64,000 bases of DNA from Oscillatoriales cyanobacterium (GTDB lineage: Bacteria; Cyanobacteriota; Cyanobacteriia; Cyanobacteriales; Microcoleaceae). The stretch is taken from assembly GCA_004293365.1 (NCBI GenBank), contig RDYN01000022.1:24103-88102 (forward strand). Direction: 5' to 3'. The notes under the pieces are model-generated. The model made no database searches, was not told the origin of the DNA, and saw only the letters and a list, made by a program, of their open reading frames with translations. A program made the translations under genes and the position numbers. Of the stretch, positions 53,110 through 61,849 are shown one piece after another. How positions within the stretch are numbered: position 1 is the stretch's first letter; every line of letters starts with the position of its first letter.

Positions 53110-54627
53110 TTACTTTGCCACAATCCTGAGAGTTTGGAGGCTTCTATCGCTGCAACCTGTGATTTTTCCGCCGGCGGCAAGGATGTGTTGCAGGTAGTCA
53201 AGGGCTGTTTGAGTAATGATTTCACCGGGCATCAAAACTGGTATTCCTGGGGGATAGGGACAGATGAGTTCGGCACTGGTGCGATCGACTGCTTTGTCTG
53301 CTGCTACGGTTTCCGTTGGCGAAAAGAAGGCCTCGCGGGGGGAGATTGGGGGAGTGGGGGAGAGTGGGAGAGGGGAAACATCTTGCTTCTTGCTTCTTGC
53401 TTCCTCTTTAAACATGAATCCGTTAAATCCGTTAAATCCGCTACATAATCCGCTGCCGAACTTGCTTCTTTCGGCTAAAAGCGTAAAAGCTTTAACTAAA
53501 TTGTCAATATCTGATTCTGTATTTCCCAAACTGATAATAAATGTGAGATGTTGCGGCATTGGTAATTCTGCGGTGACTGCGAACTCCGAGTGCAGAATTT
53601 CATCAGCCGCAAATCCAGTAATTCCTAAATCTGATACTTTTACTGTTAGCCTCGTTCTGTCTAATGCTGCAAAACCACGTGTATTTAACTGTTCTAAAAC
53701 TGATAAGCCGGGAATTTGACTGATGTGCGATCGCGCTTTTGCAGCTAAATCTAAAGTTTGCGCCATTAACTCGTTTCCGTGGAGGGCGATTTGTTGGCGG
53801 GCGGCGTCTAATGATGCTAATAATAAGTAGCTGGGACTGGTGGATTGTACAAGCTGCAATGCTCGATCGACTTTTTGGATATTTATGCGATCGCCCTTGA
53901 CGTGCAGCATCGATGCTTGAGTCATTGCACCGAGGGTTTTGTGGATTGATTGTACTGTTAAATCTGCCCCGGCTGATAGGGCCGGTGCTGGCAAGTTGGG
54001 ATGGAAGTTAAAGTGCGCGCCGTGGGCTTCGTCTACTAATAACGGTATGTTGTATTGATGGGTAATTTTGGCGATCGCCCGCAAATCCCCGCACACGCCG
54101 TGATAGGTTGGGTAGACGACCATTACTGCTTTCGCGTCGGAATGTTGTTCTAAGGCTGCTGCTGCGGCTTCTGGGGTGATGCTGTTGGCAATATCCCAAG
54201 TGCGATCGTACTCTGGACTGACAAAAATCGGCATTGCACCGGATAAAATTAAGCCGGAAATCGCCGAAGAGTGGATATTTCTAGGCAAGATAATTTTATC
54301 GCCCGGGCCGCAAGTCGCGACAATGGCGGCGATAATTCCGCAAGTCGAACCGTTGGCTAAAAAGCGAGTTGAGTCTGCTTCAAATGCTTGGGCTGCTAAC
54401 TCTTGAGCTTGGGCAATTGCACCTTCTGGGTTGAAGAGATTATCTAATTCTGGCAATTCGGGCAAATCTGAGCGAAATACTGCGGCCCCGAACAAGTCAA
54501 CTAAGGGTTGAGAAATGCCTTGTCCGCGTTTGTGTCCGGGGGCGTAGAATGGGCTGTGATGGTGGTTTGTGCGATCGCGCAGCGCATCTAATAGCGGAGT
54601 TTGTTGTTGAGGGTTTGCTGGTGACAC
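53110..54627 (-). CDS. PLP-dependent Orn/Lys/Arg decarboxylase family protein
   Basis: 505 residues. Family entry HHSPFYAPGHKRGQG, FLANGSTCGIIAAI, PLP-stacking and Asp in PLLVDEAHGAHFNFH, and the PLP lysine in VQSIHKTLGAMTQASML. A C-terminal domain includes CPYPPGIPVLMPGEII. Decarboxylates a basic amino acid (or is the cyanobacterial arginine/lysine decarboxylase-like form). Between the large domain and the C-terminal domain a low-complexity stretch (KFGSGLCSGFNGFNGFMFKE onward, then PLPLSPTPPISP) is encoded by dispersed and heptad-type repeats. Confidence 0.92.
   Translation of the reverse strand: MSPANPQQQTPLLDALRDRTNHHHSPFYAPGHKRGQGISQPLVDLFGAAVFRSDLPELPELDNLFNPEGAIAQAQELAAQAFEADSTRFLANGSTCGIIAAIVATCGPGDKIILPRNIHSSAISGLILSGAMPIFVSPEYDRTWDIANSITPEAAAAALEQHSDAKAVMVVYPTYHGVCGDLRAIAKITHQYNIPLLVDEAHGAHFNFHPNLPAPALSAGADLTVQSIHKTLGAMTQASMLHVKGDRINIQKVDRALQLVQSTSPSYLLLASLDAARQQIALHGNELMAQTLDLAAKARSHISQIPGLSVLEQLNTRGFAALDRTRLTVKVSDLGITGFAADEILHSEFAVTAELPMPQHLTFIISLGNTESDIDNLVKAFTLLAERSKFGSGLCSGFNGFNGFMFKEEARSKKQDVSPLPLSPTPPISPREAFFSPTETVAADKAVDRTSAELICPYPPGIPVLMPGEIITQTALDYLQHILAAGGKITGCSDRSLQTLRIVAK
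53413..53463 (-). repeat. Dispersed GGATTTAACGGATT repeat, copy C (inside decarboxylase gene)
   Basis: Reverse complement begins AAGTTCGGCAGCGGATTATG and continues with two GGATTTAAC steps, homologous to copies at 25316 and 33455. Translated here as KFGSGLCSGFNGFNGF, a different frame from the ABC gene copy. Confidence 0.85.
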
Positions 54628-54988
54628 TTATACAATTTTAGATATTAGATTGGGGATGACTCGCTGGATATGGGTTGGGATATTCCCTAATACTCAAGGC
54701 TTAATTTTAGGCGGTCATAACAGTGAAGAATCGCTATTTAGATAGATGTGTTAGCCGCTGTTTTGATTTTAATATAAGAGACTCCTTCATAAATATTTGA
54801 TTGAGAGTTTAACCGCATATCGAGGCAGATAGACGCAGATAGACGCAGATAAATTTAAGGTGTTTGTCAATTTTGTCAACTCTAATTAACCAATACCACA
54901 AATCGGGTGTTTTTGTTTTAAAAGATAGCTGGAAGTGGTGACAAATTGTTTTTGAGACATCTGTATTACTAGCGAGCAAAATACTAAC
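54628..54988. other. 361-bp intergenic region
   Basis: No gene supported. Contains ATAGACGCAG repeats at about 54829-54850 (a common cyanobacterial interspersed word) and AT-rich sequence that may hold the promoter of the downstream Pro-rich gene. Confidence 0.5.
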
Positions 54989-55213
54989 ATGATTTATCCC
55001 ACTCCCGATCCGATGCCAGACCCGCAAATTCCCGGTACTGAACCGGGGCTGCCGGAGATTCCCGCATCGCCACCGGTGCCTGGCCCCGTACCGGAACCTG
55101 TACCTGCACCAATTCCGCAGCCAATCCCTGAACCGGTGCCGGAAACTGTACCTTTTCCGATTCCTCAAACAGTTCCGGGCCCTATTCCTCAGACTATCCC
55201 TGAACCTATCTAA
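54989..55213 (+). CDS. Pro/Glu-rich low-complexity small protein
   Basis: 74 residues starting MIYPTPDPMPDPQIPGTEPG, with almost every second or third residue Pro and a loose period of four to six (PVPEPVPAPIPQPIPEPVPE). No ribosome-binding site is obvious, but the in-frame codon pattern (CCN spread over synonymous codons) supports translation. Similar tiny acidic Pro-rich proteins occur in other cyanobacteria. Probably an extended polyproline-type chain; function unknown. Confidence 0.5.
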   Translation: MIYPTPDPMPDPQIPGTEPGLPEIPASPPVPGPVPEPVPAPIPQPIPEPVPETVPFPIPQTVPGPIPQTIPEPI

Positions 55214-55485
55214 ATTATGTTTTAGTCCACAGGGAAGTTTAACAGAATTTGTGAGGTCGATCGCCCAAACCGAGTTTCTAGCCCAGGACCCAATTTTTGG
55301 ATAAATAAGGGATGGGGACAGGTTTTGGGCGATCGTTCTTTTGTGTAACAACTTCTGAATCATTGAGCAATCCACCTCAAGTTAGACATTTAGGCGAACA
55401 CAGGCTTTAAATTTGGGGCAGCCTGTTCGATAGATTGCGGATACTTATGATATTTTTAAACAGTGATATGTGTTTCTAAATAGCT

Positions 55486-56577
55486 ATGCTTACCGCCGGA
55501 ATTGTCGGACTGCCTAATGTTGGCAAATCAACTCTGTTTAATGCTTTGGTGGCTAATGCCAAGGCGACTGCTGCTAATTTTCCTTTTTGTACGATCGAGC
55601 CAAATACGGGTATCGTGGCAGTACCCGACGAACGGTTGAAGGTGCTGAGCAATATTTCCAATTCTGTGCAAACTGTGCCGACGCGGATGGAGTTTGTCGA
55701 TATTGCCGGTTTGGTGAAGGGTGCGAGTCAGGGGGAAGGGCTGGGAAATCAGTTTTTGTCTCACATTCGGGCTGTAGATGCGATCGTCCACGTTGTCCGC
55801 TGTTTTGACAATGATGATATCATCCACGTTTCCGGTTCTGTCGATCCCCAGCGAGATATTGACATTATCAATCTCGAATTAATTTTAGCAGATTTAGCTC
55901 AAATTGAACGCCGGCTCGATCGCACTCGCAAACAAGCCCGCAACAACAAGGAAGCTCAAGCAGAAGTAAACGTGCTCGAAAAGTTGGTTGTGGTTTTGAA
56001 TGCAGAAAAACCCGTGCGCCAAAGCAGTTTAACCGACGAAGAAGCAGAATTAGTTAAAGGTTTAGAATTGTTAACAAACAAGCCGATTATCTATGCAGCT
56101 AACGTGTCTGAAGACGATTTGGGAACCGGAAATAGCTATGTCGAACAAGTCCGGGAAATAGCAGCTAAAGAAAATGCTAAGGTTGTCATAGTTTCGGCGC
56201 AAGTTGAGTCAGAATTGGTAGAACTACCAGAAGAAGAGCGGGCGGATTTCTTAGAATCTCTGGGGGTAACAGAAGGTGGCTTAAAATCTTTGATTCGAGC
56301 TACCTACGAATTATTGGGTTTGCGGACTTATTTCACTAGCGGGCCAAAGGAAACTCGCGCTTGGACAATCATCGCAGGAATGTTAGCGCCGCAAGCTGCG
56401 GGGGTGATTCACTCGGATTTTGAGCGGGGTTTCATCCGGGCAGAAACTGTAGCTTATGAAGATTTGGTGGCTACAGGCGCGATGAATGCAGCTAAGGAAA
56501 AAGGCTTAGTTCGCAGTGAAGGAAAAGAGTATGTTGTACAAGAGGGGGATGTGCTGTTGTTCCGATTTAATGTTTAG
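55486..56577 (+). CDS. ychF: Redox-regulated ATPase YchF (Obg-family)
   Basis: 363 residues, full length. G1 [17 protein letters not shown], switch [20 protein letters not shown]3 [20 protein letters not shown], and the altered G4 NVSE (instead of NKxD) typical of YchF, which prefers ATP. A coiled-coil insertion lies at about 125-205 and a C-terminal TGS domain at about 280-363. Binds ribosomes and is linked to oxidative-stress response. The holin-like membrane gene follows by 20 bases. Confidence 0.97.
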   Translation: MLTAGIVGLPNVGKSTLFNALVANAKATAANFPFCTIEPNTGIVAVPDERLKVLSNISNSVQTVPTRMEFVDIAGLVKGASQGEGLGNQFLSHIRAVDAIVHVVRCFDNDDIIHVSGSVDPQRDIDIINLELILADLAQIERRLDRTRKQARNNKEAQAEVNVLEKLVVVLNAEKPVRQSSLTDEEAELVKGLELLTNKPIIYAANVSEDDLGTGNSYVEQVREIAAKENAKVVIVSAQVESELVELPEEERADFLESLGVTEGGLKSLIRATYELLGLRTYFTSGPKETRAWTIIAGMLAPQAAGVIHSDFERGFIRAETVAYEDLVATGAMNAAKEKGLVRSEGKEYVVQEGDVLLFRFNV

Positions 56578-56597
56578 TCTTTTAAGGAGATAAGCAC

Positions 56598-56960
56598 GTG
56601 CACATAGATATCGTTTCGCTGATAATTGCTTGGCTGGTAACATCTGTGAGCTTTTTTATTATTTCCAAGTTACCCATCGGGGTAGACATTGACACTTTTG
56701 GAAAAGCAATGGTTTCCGCGGCAGTTTTTGGATTGCTGAATGCTTTACTGCGGCCGGTTTTTATGTTGTTTAGTTTTCCAGCTTTGTTGATAACTTTTGG
56801 TTTGTTTATGATTGTTATCAACGCTGCTATCTTTGGATTGGCGGCTTGGCTAGTTGAAGGGTTTCGCTTGCGCTGGGGAATTTGGAGCGCTTTGTTGGGC
56901 GCTATAGCCCTCGGTTTCATTAACTCTTTTCTTTACAGCATTTTGCCTAATCTTCGCTAG
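56598..56960 (+). CDS. Phage holin family IV-type (4TM) small membrane protein
   Basis: 120 residues from a GTG preceded by AAGGAGA. Four hydrophobic helices: IVSLIIAWLVTSVSFFII, AVFGLLNALLRPVFMLFS, PALLITFGLFMIVINAAIFG and IWSALLGAIALGFINSFLYS. The NALLRP and FTLGLFxxVINA-like motifs are those of the Mycobacterium-phage-holin-like family that is universal in cyanobacteria. No phage context; role unknown. Probably co-transcribed with ychF. Confidence 0.9.
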   Translation: MHIDIVSLIIAWLVTSVSFFIISKLPIGVDIDTFGKAMVSAAVFGLLNALLRPVFMLFSFPALLITFGLFMIVINAAIFGLAAWLVEGFRLRWGIWSALLGAIALGFINSFLYSILPNLR

Positions 56961-57078
56961 AGAAAGGTAAGGCGGACAAAGGGGCGGGTTTATGTATGCT
57001 GTTAGCTATAGCAATATTTTTGCTAGAACCCGCCCCTAATGACCAATGATATTATGCCCGGTCAATTACCAGTAATAA

Positions 57079-57247
57079 AAATGGTTTGTAGTAAGGACTT
57101 AAGTCCTGACAATCAGAGGACTGAAGTCCTCACTACAAACCAAAAAAATAGTTTGTAATGAGGACTTCAGTCCTGATAATCAGAGGACTGAAGTCCTCAC
57201 TACAAACCATCCTGATAATCAGAGGACTGAAGTCCTCACTACAAACC
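57079..57247. repeat. GGACTTCAGTCC hairpin cluster with compensatory variants
   Basis: Two complete hairpins and one extra inverted half. The left arms here are AGGACTTAAGTCC and AGGACTTCAGTCC, and the right arms AGGACTGAAGTCCTCACTAC. The TTC/GAA pairing replaces the TTT/AAA pairing seen at 34455 and 36293. Confidence 0.9.
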
Positions 57248-57285
57248 AATCTTAATTATCGTCATTCTCTTCGGGTACGATCTGA

Positions 57286-57738
57286 CTAATTATCTGCCAC
57301 AAAAGCCTCTCGACTGCGACTGTTTGCGACAGGCCAGTTTTTGTTTTCCCCGCCAATAATTAGTTCTTCAATAGTCACAAATTCTTTGCTGAGTTGCTGG
57401 AAAACATTAATTAAAACATCGATGCCGATCGCATCGCTAGTCCCCAAATCAAACCAGCAGCGAGCCCAAGAACCTTGATACTCCATTTCTCCCATATTGT
57501 GCATCAAAGCCATCATGCTTTGGTCGGCTAGATTAACATCGTAATCCATGTCACTAATATCTAAGCCTTCATCTTGAACTTGCAAATTTTCAGCATTAAA
57601 TCCTCCCAGTTTTCCCAGGAAAAACCAAGAGTCAAACACTTCTTCTACATACTGTTTTTCGCCGTTTGAAGGCACGTTGCTGAATTTTAGCCAAATCCAG
57701 AGGTCAAAGGGGTTAAATTCGCGAAACTGTACTTTCAT
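57286..57738 (-). CDS. DUF3531 protein
   Basis: Start at 57738 (MKVQFREFNPFDLWIWLKFS); the frame is open to 57798 but overlaps the upstream gene. About 150 residues: EKQYVEEVFDSWFFLGKLGG, FNAENLQVQDEGLDISDMDY and FVTIEELIIGGENKNWPV. Clear match to DUF3531, a family restricted to cyanobacteria and plastid-bearing eukaryotes. Function unknown. It follows the TPR gene by 16 bases and is probably co-transcribed. Confidence 0.9.
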   Translation of the reverse strand: MKVQFREFNPFDLWIWLKFSNVPSNGEKQYVEEVFDSWFFLGKLGGFNAENLQVQDEGLDISDMDYDVNLADQSMMALMHNMGEMEYQGSWARCWFDLGTSDAIGIDVLINVFQQLSKEFVTIEELIIGGENKNWPVANSRSREAFVADN

Positions 57739-57754
57739 AGTTTTTTGGTCTTTT

Positions 57755-58771
57755 TTAGAGTGGTGGTAAAGCCGTCGGCCCCCAGATGCCATCTGCATCT
57801 CTAATTTTATCGCGCATCGGGTCGCAGTCGCGAGATTTACTGTCGAGACGGTTGCGGGTTTTGCACTGCTGAAAGAAGATTTCGGCTACTAAACTGCGCG
57901 GTAGTTGGTCTGGTTTTGCTAAGGCGGCGTCGAAGTTTTTTCGGGCTTCTTCAAGTATGGTTTTGTTGTTGGATTGAGTCTTGGCTTGAGCAAATAAGAC
58001 TTGTGCTTTGAGATAAAGGATTTCGGGGTTGCTGGGTGTTTCTGCTAGGGATTTATTGGCAAATTCTAAAGCGCGATCGTACTTTTTCAAGTCTCGATAG
58101 CCTACGGCCATGCCGCGATAGGCTAAGTAGCGGGGCGAGGCTTTTTCTTCCAGTCGTTTAATGGCGTCGCTGGGGTTGGAAAAGGGTAGGTTTGAGGCTA
58201 ACATTAAGTCCATGTAGCCTTTTAGCAGGTTGAGTTCTGGGTCGTTGGGCGCTATTTTTTCTGCTGCATCTAGGTATTGAAATACTACTCGCAGTTTGTT
58301 GAGTGCTTGGGGCGCACCTTTGGCTGTTCCTTCTTTGGCTATGGCATTTGCTCCTTCTAGAAAGTGACCTGCTGCTGTGTAAATGTTGCCGCGCAAGGGG
58401 TTAGTTTTGGTCAATTTTTCGCCGATTTCGCGGGTTTTTTGAGCGTAGGTATTCATCGAGTTTAAGTCTTGCTCGATGTAGGATAATGAGGCTGCCATTG
58501 CATAGGCTAGGGGTTCGTTTGGTTCTGCTGATAGTGCTTGTTGAACTTGGGCTTTTGCTTGTTTGTAGTTTCCTTGCTGAAACATTGTTTTGAAGGCGGT
58601 TTCGGTGTTGGGCCCGATCGCCTGCTGGTTGCTCGTGCGGAAGGGATCGCCCGCTACTGCGGAGTTAATGCAGATGCCCAGGGCGATCGCACTTCCACAG
58701 GCGATCGCCCGTACTGTCTGTTTGTAACTTAACATTTGCTCCAAGGGCGATGCTAAAGGGTTTTTCGTCAT
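57755..58771 (-). CDS. Secreted TPR-repeat protein (Sll0314/Alr1548-like)
   Basis: Start at 58771 (MTKNPLASPLEQMLSYKQTV); an upstream ATG at 58786 is possible. About 338 residues. A signal-like hydrophobic stretch AIACGSAIALGICINSAVAG ends near residue 41. TPR-like helices follow: MFQQGNYKQAKAQVQQALSA, YRDLKKYDRALEFANKSLAE and others. The Cys pair near the end (FFQQCKTRNRLDSKSRDCDP) is typical of this cyanobacterial family. Probably a periplasmic scaffold; partner unknown. Confidence 0.85.
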   Translation of the reverse strand: MTKNPLASPLEQMLSYKQTVRAIACGSAIALGICINSAVAGDPFRTSNQQAIGPNTETAFKTMFQQGNYKQAKAQVQQALSAEPNEPLAYAMAASLSYIEQDLNSMNTYAQKTREIGEKLTKTNPLRGNIYTAAGHFLEGANAIAKEGTAKGAPQALNKLRVVFQYLDAAEKIAPNDPELNLLKGYMDLMLASNLPFSNPSDAIKRLEEKASPRYLAYRGMAVGYRDLKKYDRALEFANKSLAETPSNPEILYLKAQVLFAQAKTQSNNKTILEEARKNFDAALAKPDQLPRSLVAEIFFQQCKTRNRLDSKSRDCDPMRDKIRDADGIWGPTALPPL

Positions 58772-59160
58772 AGTCAATTCTCTCAATGAAATATACTGTA
58801 AACTAGAAACAAGAGAGTTACGTTCTCAGACTATCGGGCCGCTAGCAAAAAAGAGTTAAATTTGCTTGATTTTTTGTGGCTCTTGCGGTATATTTTAATA
58901 ATGGAAGTGTGAATTCTAATATATATGAGCGCACAGATTTCCATTGTCAAAATATACCATAAAAAATGTCAATAATCAAACGCCAAGGCTGAAAAAAACC
59001 GAAAATTTTGTAAAGATTTATGTAAAATAAATTTGGGCGATCGGCACCAGCAAAAAACAACCTTAACTATTAATAGCACAACCAAGAGCGGAGGGATAGA
59101 TGAGTCCCAATGCCCAATGCCCCATACCCCATGCCCAATTTCTAACTACCAATTACGTTA
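58772..59160. other. 389-bp intergenic region (divergent promoters)
   Basis: AT-rich, lies between divergent genes. Contains a short CCCAATGCCC-type heptamer run at 59104-59140 just before the ABC ATPase start. No gene or RNA supported. Confidence 0.5.
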
Positions 59161-59832
59161 ATGCTTTATCTAAAAAACTTAGTCTATCATCCTACAGCCT
59201 GTCCCAATGCTATTCTAAAAAATATCAACTTAGAACTGCCATCGCAGCAAATGGGGCTGATAGTCGGCCGCAGCGGTTCCGGCAAAAGTACGCTCTTAGA
59301 AATATTAGCAGGTTTAGCAGAAAAAACTAGCGGCGATATCCGCTGGCGCGAACAAGAATTAACACCGGAACACTTGCAACAGTTAGGAGGTTTAGTGTTC
59401 CAGTTTCCAGAAAGACATTTTTGCGGAGGTACAATTTTAGAAGAATTGCGACTGGGACATCCCGAATTGGGACAAGAACAAATTAACTCAGCAATGGCAG
59501 AAGTGGGACTCGGACATTTGCCGCTGCGCGCTTCCCCCCACGCTTTGAGCGGCGGACAACAGCGCCGGGTAGCGCTGGCGGTGCAGCTAATTCGCCAGCC
59601 GCATTTGCTGCTTTTGGACGAACCGACGGCGGGCTTGGATTGGTCGATGCGCCGACAGTTGGTAAGCTTGTTGGGTAAGTTGAAAAATCACTGGACTTTG
59701 TTGATTGTAACTCACGATGCTAGCGATTTGTTGAGCGTTGCTGATAAATTTTGGACTTTAGACCATGGGGATTTGCAGGAGGTCGATAGGGCTAAATTAG
59801 AGGCTAAGGAAGCAAGTTGTGTTAGTCAGTAG
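59161..59832 (+). CDS. ABC transporter ATP-binding protein (cyanobacterial/plastid NAP-like)
   Basis: 223 residues, a single ATPase domain: Walker A GRSGSGKSTLLEIL, Q-loop VFQFPERHF, signature ALSGGQQRRVALAVQL, Walker B LLLLDEPTAGLD and H-loop TLLIVTHDASDLL. The FPERHFCGGTI context resembles ECF-type/plastid NAP ATPases. No permease is adjacent, so its partner lies elsewhere. The last residues (CVSQ) and the stop codon come from the TTAGTCAGTAG heptamer repeat. Confidence 0.9.
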   Translation: MLYLKNLVYHPTACPNAILKNINLELPSQQMGLIVGRSGSGKSTLLEILAGLAEKTSGDIRWREQELTPEHLQQLGGLVFQFPERHFCGGTILEELRLGHPELGQEQINSAMAEVGLGHLPLRASPHALSGGQQRRVALAVQLIRQPHLLLLDEPTAGLDWSMRRQLVSLLGKLKNHWTLLIVTHDASDLLSVADKFWTLDHGDLQEVDRAKLEAKEASCVSQ

Positions 59833-59885
59833 TCATTAGTCAGTAGTCATTAGTCAGCAGTCATTAGTCATTAGTTCTTTCGATA
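59824..59885. repeat. TTAGTCA/CAGTAGT heptamer repeats
   Basis: Heptamers GTCAGTA and GTCATTA alternate across about 50 bases from inside the ABC ATPase stop to just before rsmG. Same word family as 16634 and 61604. Confidence 0.85.
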
Positions 59886-59896
59886 GTTATTAGAAG

Positions 59897-60640
59897 ATGA
59901 ACCAGACGGAAATTAGTATGTTGCCCGAGATGAATGAGTTGTGGCAGCAAACGCTGAATTGGCAGCCGAATGAGTCGCAGCAGCAACAATTTCAGCGGCT
60001 TTATGAGTTAATTGTTGAGGGCAATCGTTCCTTAAATTTAACTCGAATTACTGAGCCGATAGAGTTTTGGGAAAAACATTTGTGGGATTCTCTGCGGGGA
60101 ATTGCGAGACTGCTGCCACCTCATCACAATTTGGCTGAAAATGCCGAAATTCCTGCTGAGTCGGTGTTGAAAGCGATCGATATCGGGACTGGTGGCGGTT
60201 TTCCGGGGTTGCCGATCGCGATCGCCCTTCCGCATTTATCAGTCACTCTCCTGGATTCTACTCGCAAGAAAATCACTTTCTTGGACACGGTTTTGCCGTC
60301 TTTGGGTATAGAAAACGCTACGACTTTGCTGGGCAGATCCGATGAAATTGCCCGACAACCGCAGCACAGACAAGCTTACGATATCGCATTGCTGAGGGCA
60401 GTTGGAGCAGCTTCTATGTGTGCTAAATACGCGCTACCTTTCCTGAAAAACGGCGGTTTGGCGGTACTTTACCGGGGAAATTGGACGCTGGAGGAAGAGG
60501 CAGAGTTGCAAAGTGCGATCGAGCATTTCGGCGGCACAGTCGAGTCAGTCGAAGCATTCACCACGCCGACGAGTCAGGGCGCGCGCCACTGCGTTTACCT
60601 GCGGAAAGTTGTCAAGCAGTTCGATCGCCCGATTCGCTAG
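59897..60640 (+). CDS. rsmG: 16S rRNA (guanine-N7) methyltransferase RsmG
   Basis: 247 residues. ATG at 59897, with internal Met (MLPEMNELWQQ) also possible. Rossmann core: NLTRITEPIEFWEKHLWDSL, SAM site AIDIGTGGGFPGLPIAIALP, DSTRKKITFLD, DIALLRAVGAASMCAKYALP. Methylates N7 of G527 of 16S rRNA. Not next to mnmG/parAB as in many bacteria. Confidence 0.95.
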   Translation: MNQTEISMLPEMNELWQQTLNWQPNESQQQQFQRLYELIVEGNRSLNLTRITEPIEFWEKHLWDSLRGIARLLPPHHNLAENAEIPAESVLKAIDIGTGGGFPGLPIAIALPHLSVTLLDSTRKKITFLDTVLPSLGIENATTLLGRSDEIARQPQHRQAYDIALLRAVGAASMCAKYALPFLKNGGLAVLYRGNWTLEEEAELQSAIEHFGGTVESVEAFTTPTSQGARHCVYLRKVVKQFDRPIR

Positions 60641-60698
60641 CGGAAGCCATTTTAGATACAATAGCGGTTGAAACAACCGCCACTGTATCTTTGTTAAA

Positions 60699-61454
60699 CT
60701 AACCGATCGCCTTTTCGTAACGTTTGTTAATTTCCGCCCAATTAACAACATTCCACCACGCTTTTAAGTAGTCTGCACGCAGGTTTTGGTATTTGAGATA
60801 ATAAGCGTGTTCCCAAACATCATTGCCCATAATGGGATACTTGCCATCACTGAAAGGACTGTCTTGATTGCCAGTAGTTGTAATCTCAAGTTTACCAGCT
60901 TTATTGCGAACTAGCCACACCCAACCGCTGCCAAAACGCTTAGTACCAGCCTCGTTGAATTTGGCTTTAAAATCCTCAACACTGCCGAAATTTTGCTTAA
61001 TTGCTGTGGCAATTGCTCCTGTGGGTTCGCCGCCACCTTTGGGACTCATGATTTCCCAAAACATACTGTGATTGAGGTGTCCGCCGCCATTATTGCGTAC
61101 AGTTGTGCGAATATCTTCCGGCACTTTGCTCAAATCTTTGAGCATATTTTCAACACTCACGTTTTTAAGATTCGGGTATTTATTGACAGCATCGTTGAGG
61201 TTTTTAACGTAAGCTGCGTGGTGTTTGTCGTGGTGAAATTGCATTGTCCGCGCATCGATGTGCGGTTCTAAAGCGTTGTATTCGTAAGGCAGAGGCGGTA
61301 GTGTAAAAGGCCCGGGAGTTTGGGCTATTTTTGGGCTTTCTGGGGATGGACTTGCTTGCGCTACACTATTGCCTGACGCTTGGCAAGCACCTGCGGTAAT
61401 AGCTCCGACGGTGGCTGTTAGCAAATACAAGAAATCTCGGCGTTGGAGTGTCAT
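60699..61454 (-). CDS. sodA: Exported manganese-type superoxide dismutase
   Basis: 251 residues. N-terminal twin-arginine motif QRRDFLY, a hydrophobic stretch, and a lipobox-like TAGAC at about residues 20-24, so it is likely a Tat-exported protein, possibly a lipoprotein, with a flexible Ser/Pro linker. SOD domain: [20 protein letters not shown], His in [40 protein letters not shown] and [20 protein letters not shown]. The Gly-Gly before HLNH and the Gln in TGNQDSP favour Mn over Fe. Confidence 0.93.
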   Translation of the reverse strand: MTLQRRDFLYLLTATVGAITAGACQASGNSVAQASPSPESPKIAQTPGPFTLPPLPYEYNALEPHIDARTMQFHHDKHHAAYVKNLNDAVNKYPNLKNVSVENMLKDLSKVPEDIRTTVRNNGGGHLNHSMFWEIMSPKGGGEPTGAIATAIKQNFGSVEDFKAKFNEAGTKRFGSGWVWLVRNKAGKLEITTTGNQDSPFSDGKYPIMGNDVWEHAYYLKYQNLRADYLKAWWNVVNWAEINKRYEKAIG

Positions 61455-61603
61455 AAAAGATCCCGAAGTGAATTATTAACTGTTTTATCTCAGATTAAAG
61501 CAAAATGGGAGAAAGTTGGGAAAAAAATTATAAAATCGTAAATATACCTAATTAAACTTAAAATACAACTCGCGCTCAAGCTTGCTGTGTATATCTTCTT
61601 CTT

Positions 61604-61712
61604 TCCTAATGACTAATGACTACTGACTAATGACTACTGACTACTGACTACTGACTACTGACTACTGACTACTGACTACTGACTAATGACTAATGACTAA
61701 TGACTACTGACT
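61604..61712. repeat. Long CTGACTA/ATGACTA heptamer array
   Basis: About fifteen uninterrupted heptamers mixing TGACTAA, TGACTAC and TGACTGA-type words. The purest such array in the window; noncoding, upstream of the SOD gene. Confidence 0.92.
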
Positions 61713-61805
61713 TATCGCCCGAATGGATGACACAGATGGGCGATGTGGGTGACAACGCCTCAAGTATAGGCTAAGGAGGTACGTGTACATAAGTCTCACG
61801 TGCTC

Positions 61806-61846
61806 CGGCTCACAAACCCGGTTTCTGTCTCGAAACCGGGTTTTTT
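61806..61846 (-). terminator. AACCCGGTTTC hairpin (terminator of the aldo/keto reductase gene)
   Basis: AACCCGGTTTC, short loop, GAAACCGGGTT then TTTT on the plus strand; on the minus strand the loop is followed by TTTG. It sits 4 bases past the reductase stop. The same word recurs near 49929-49992 and 25401, so it is a hairpin repeat also usable as a terminator. Confidence 0.65.
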
Positions 61847-61849
61847 CGA

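Noticed and set aside
54809..55375. 188-codon minus-strand frame with Arg-rich repeats
   Set aside because: It is the antisense reading of the Pro-rich gene at 54989-55213; the RNRFR-type repeats are the complement of CCN-rich codons.
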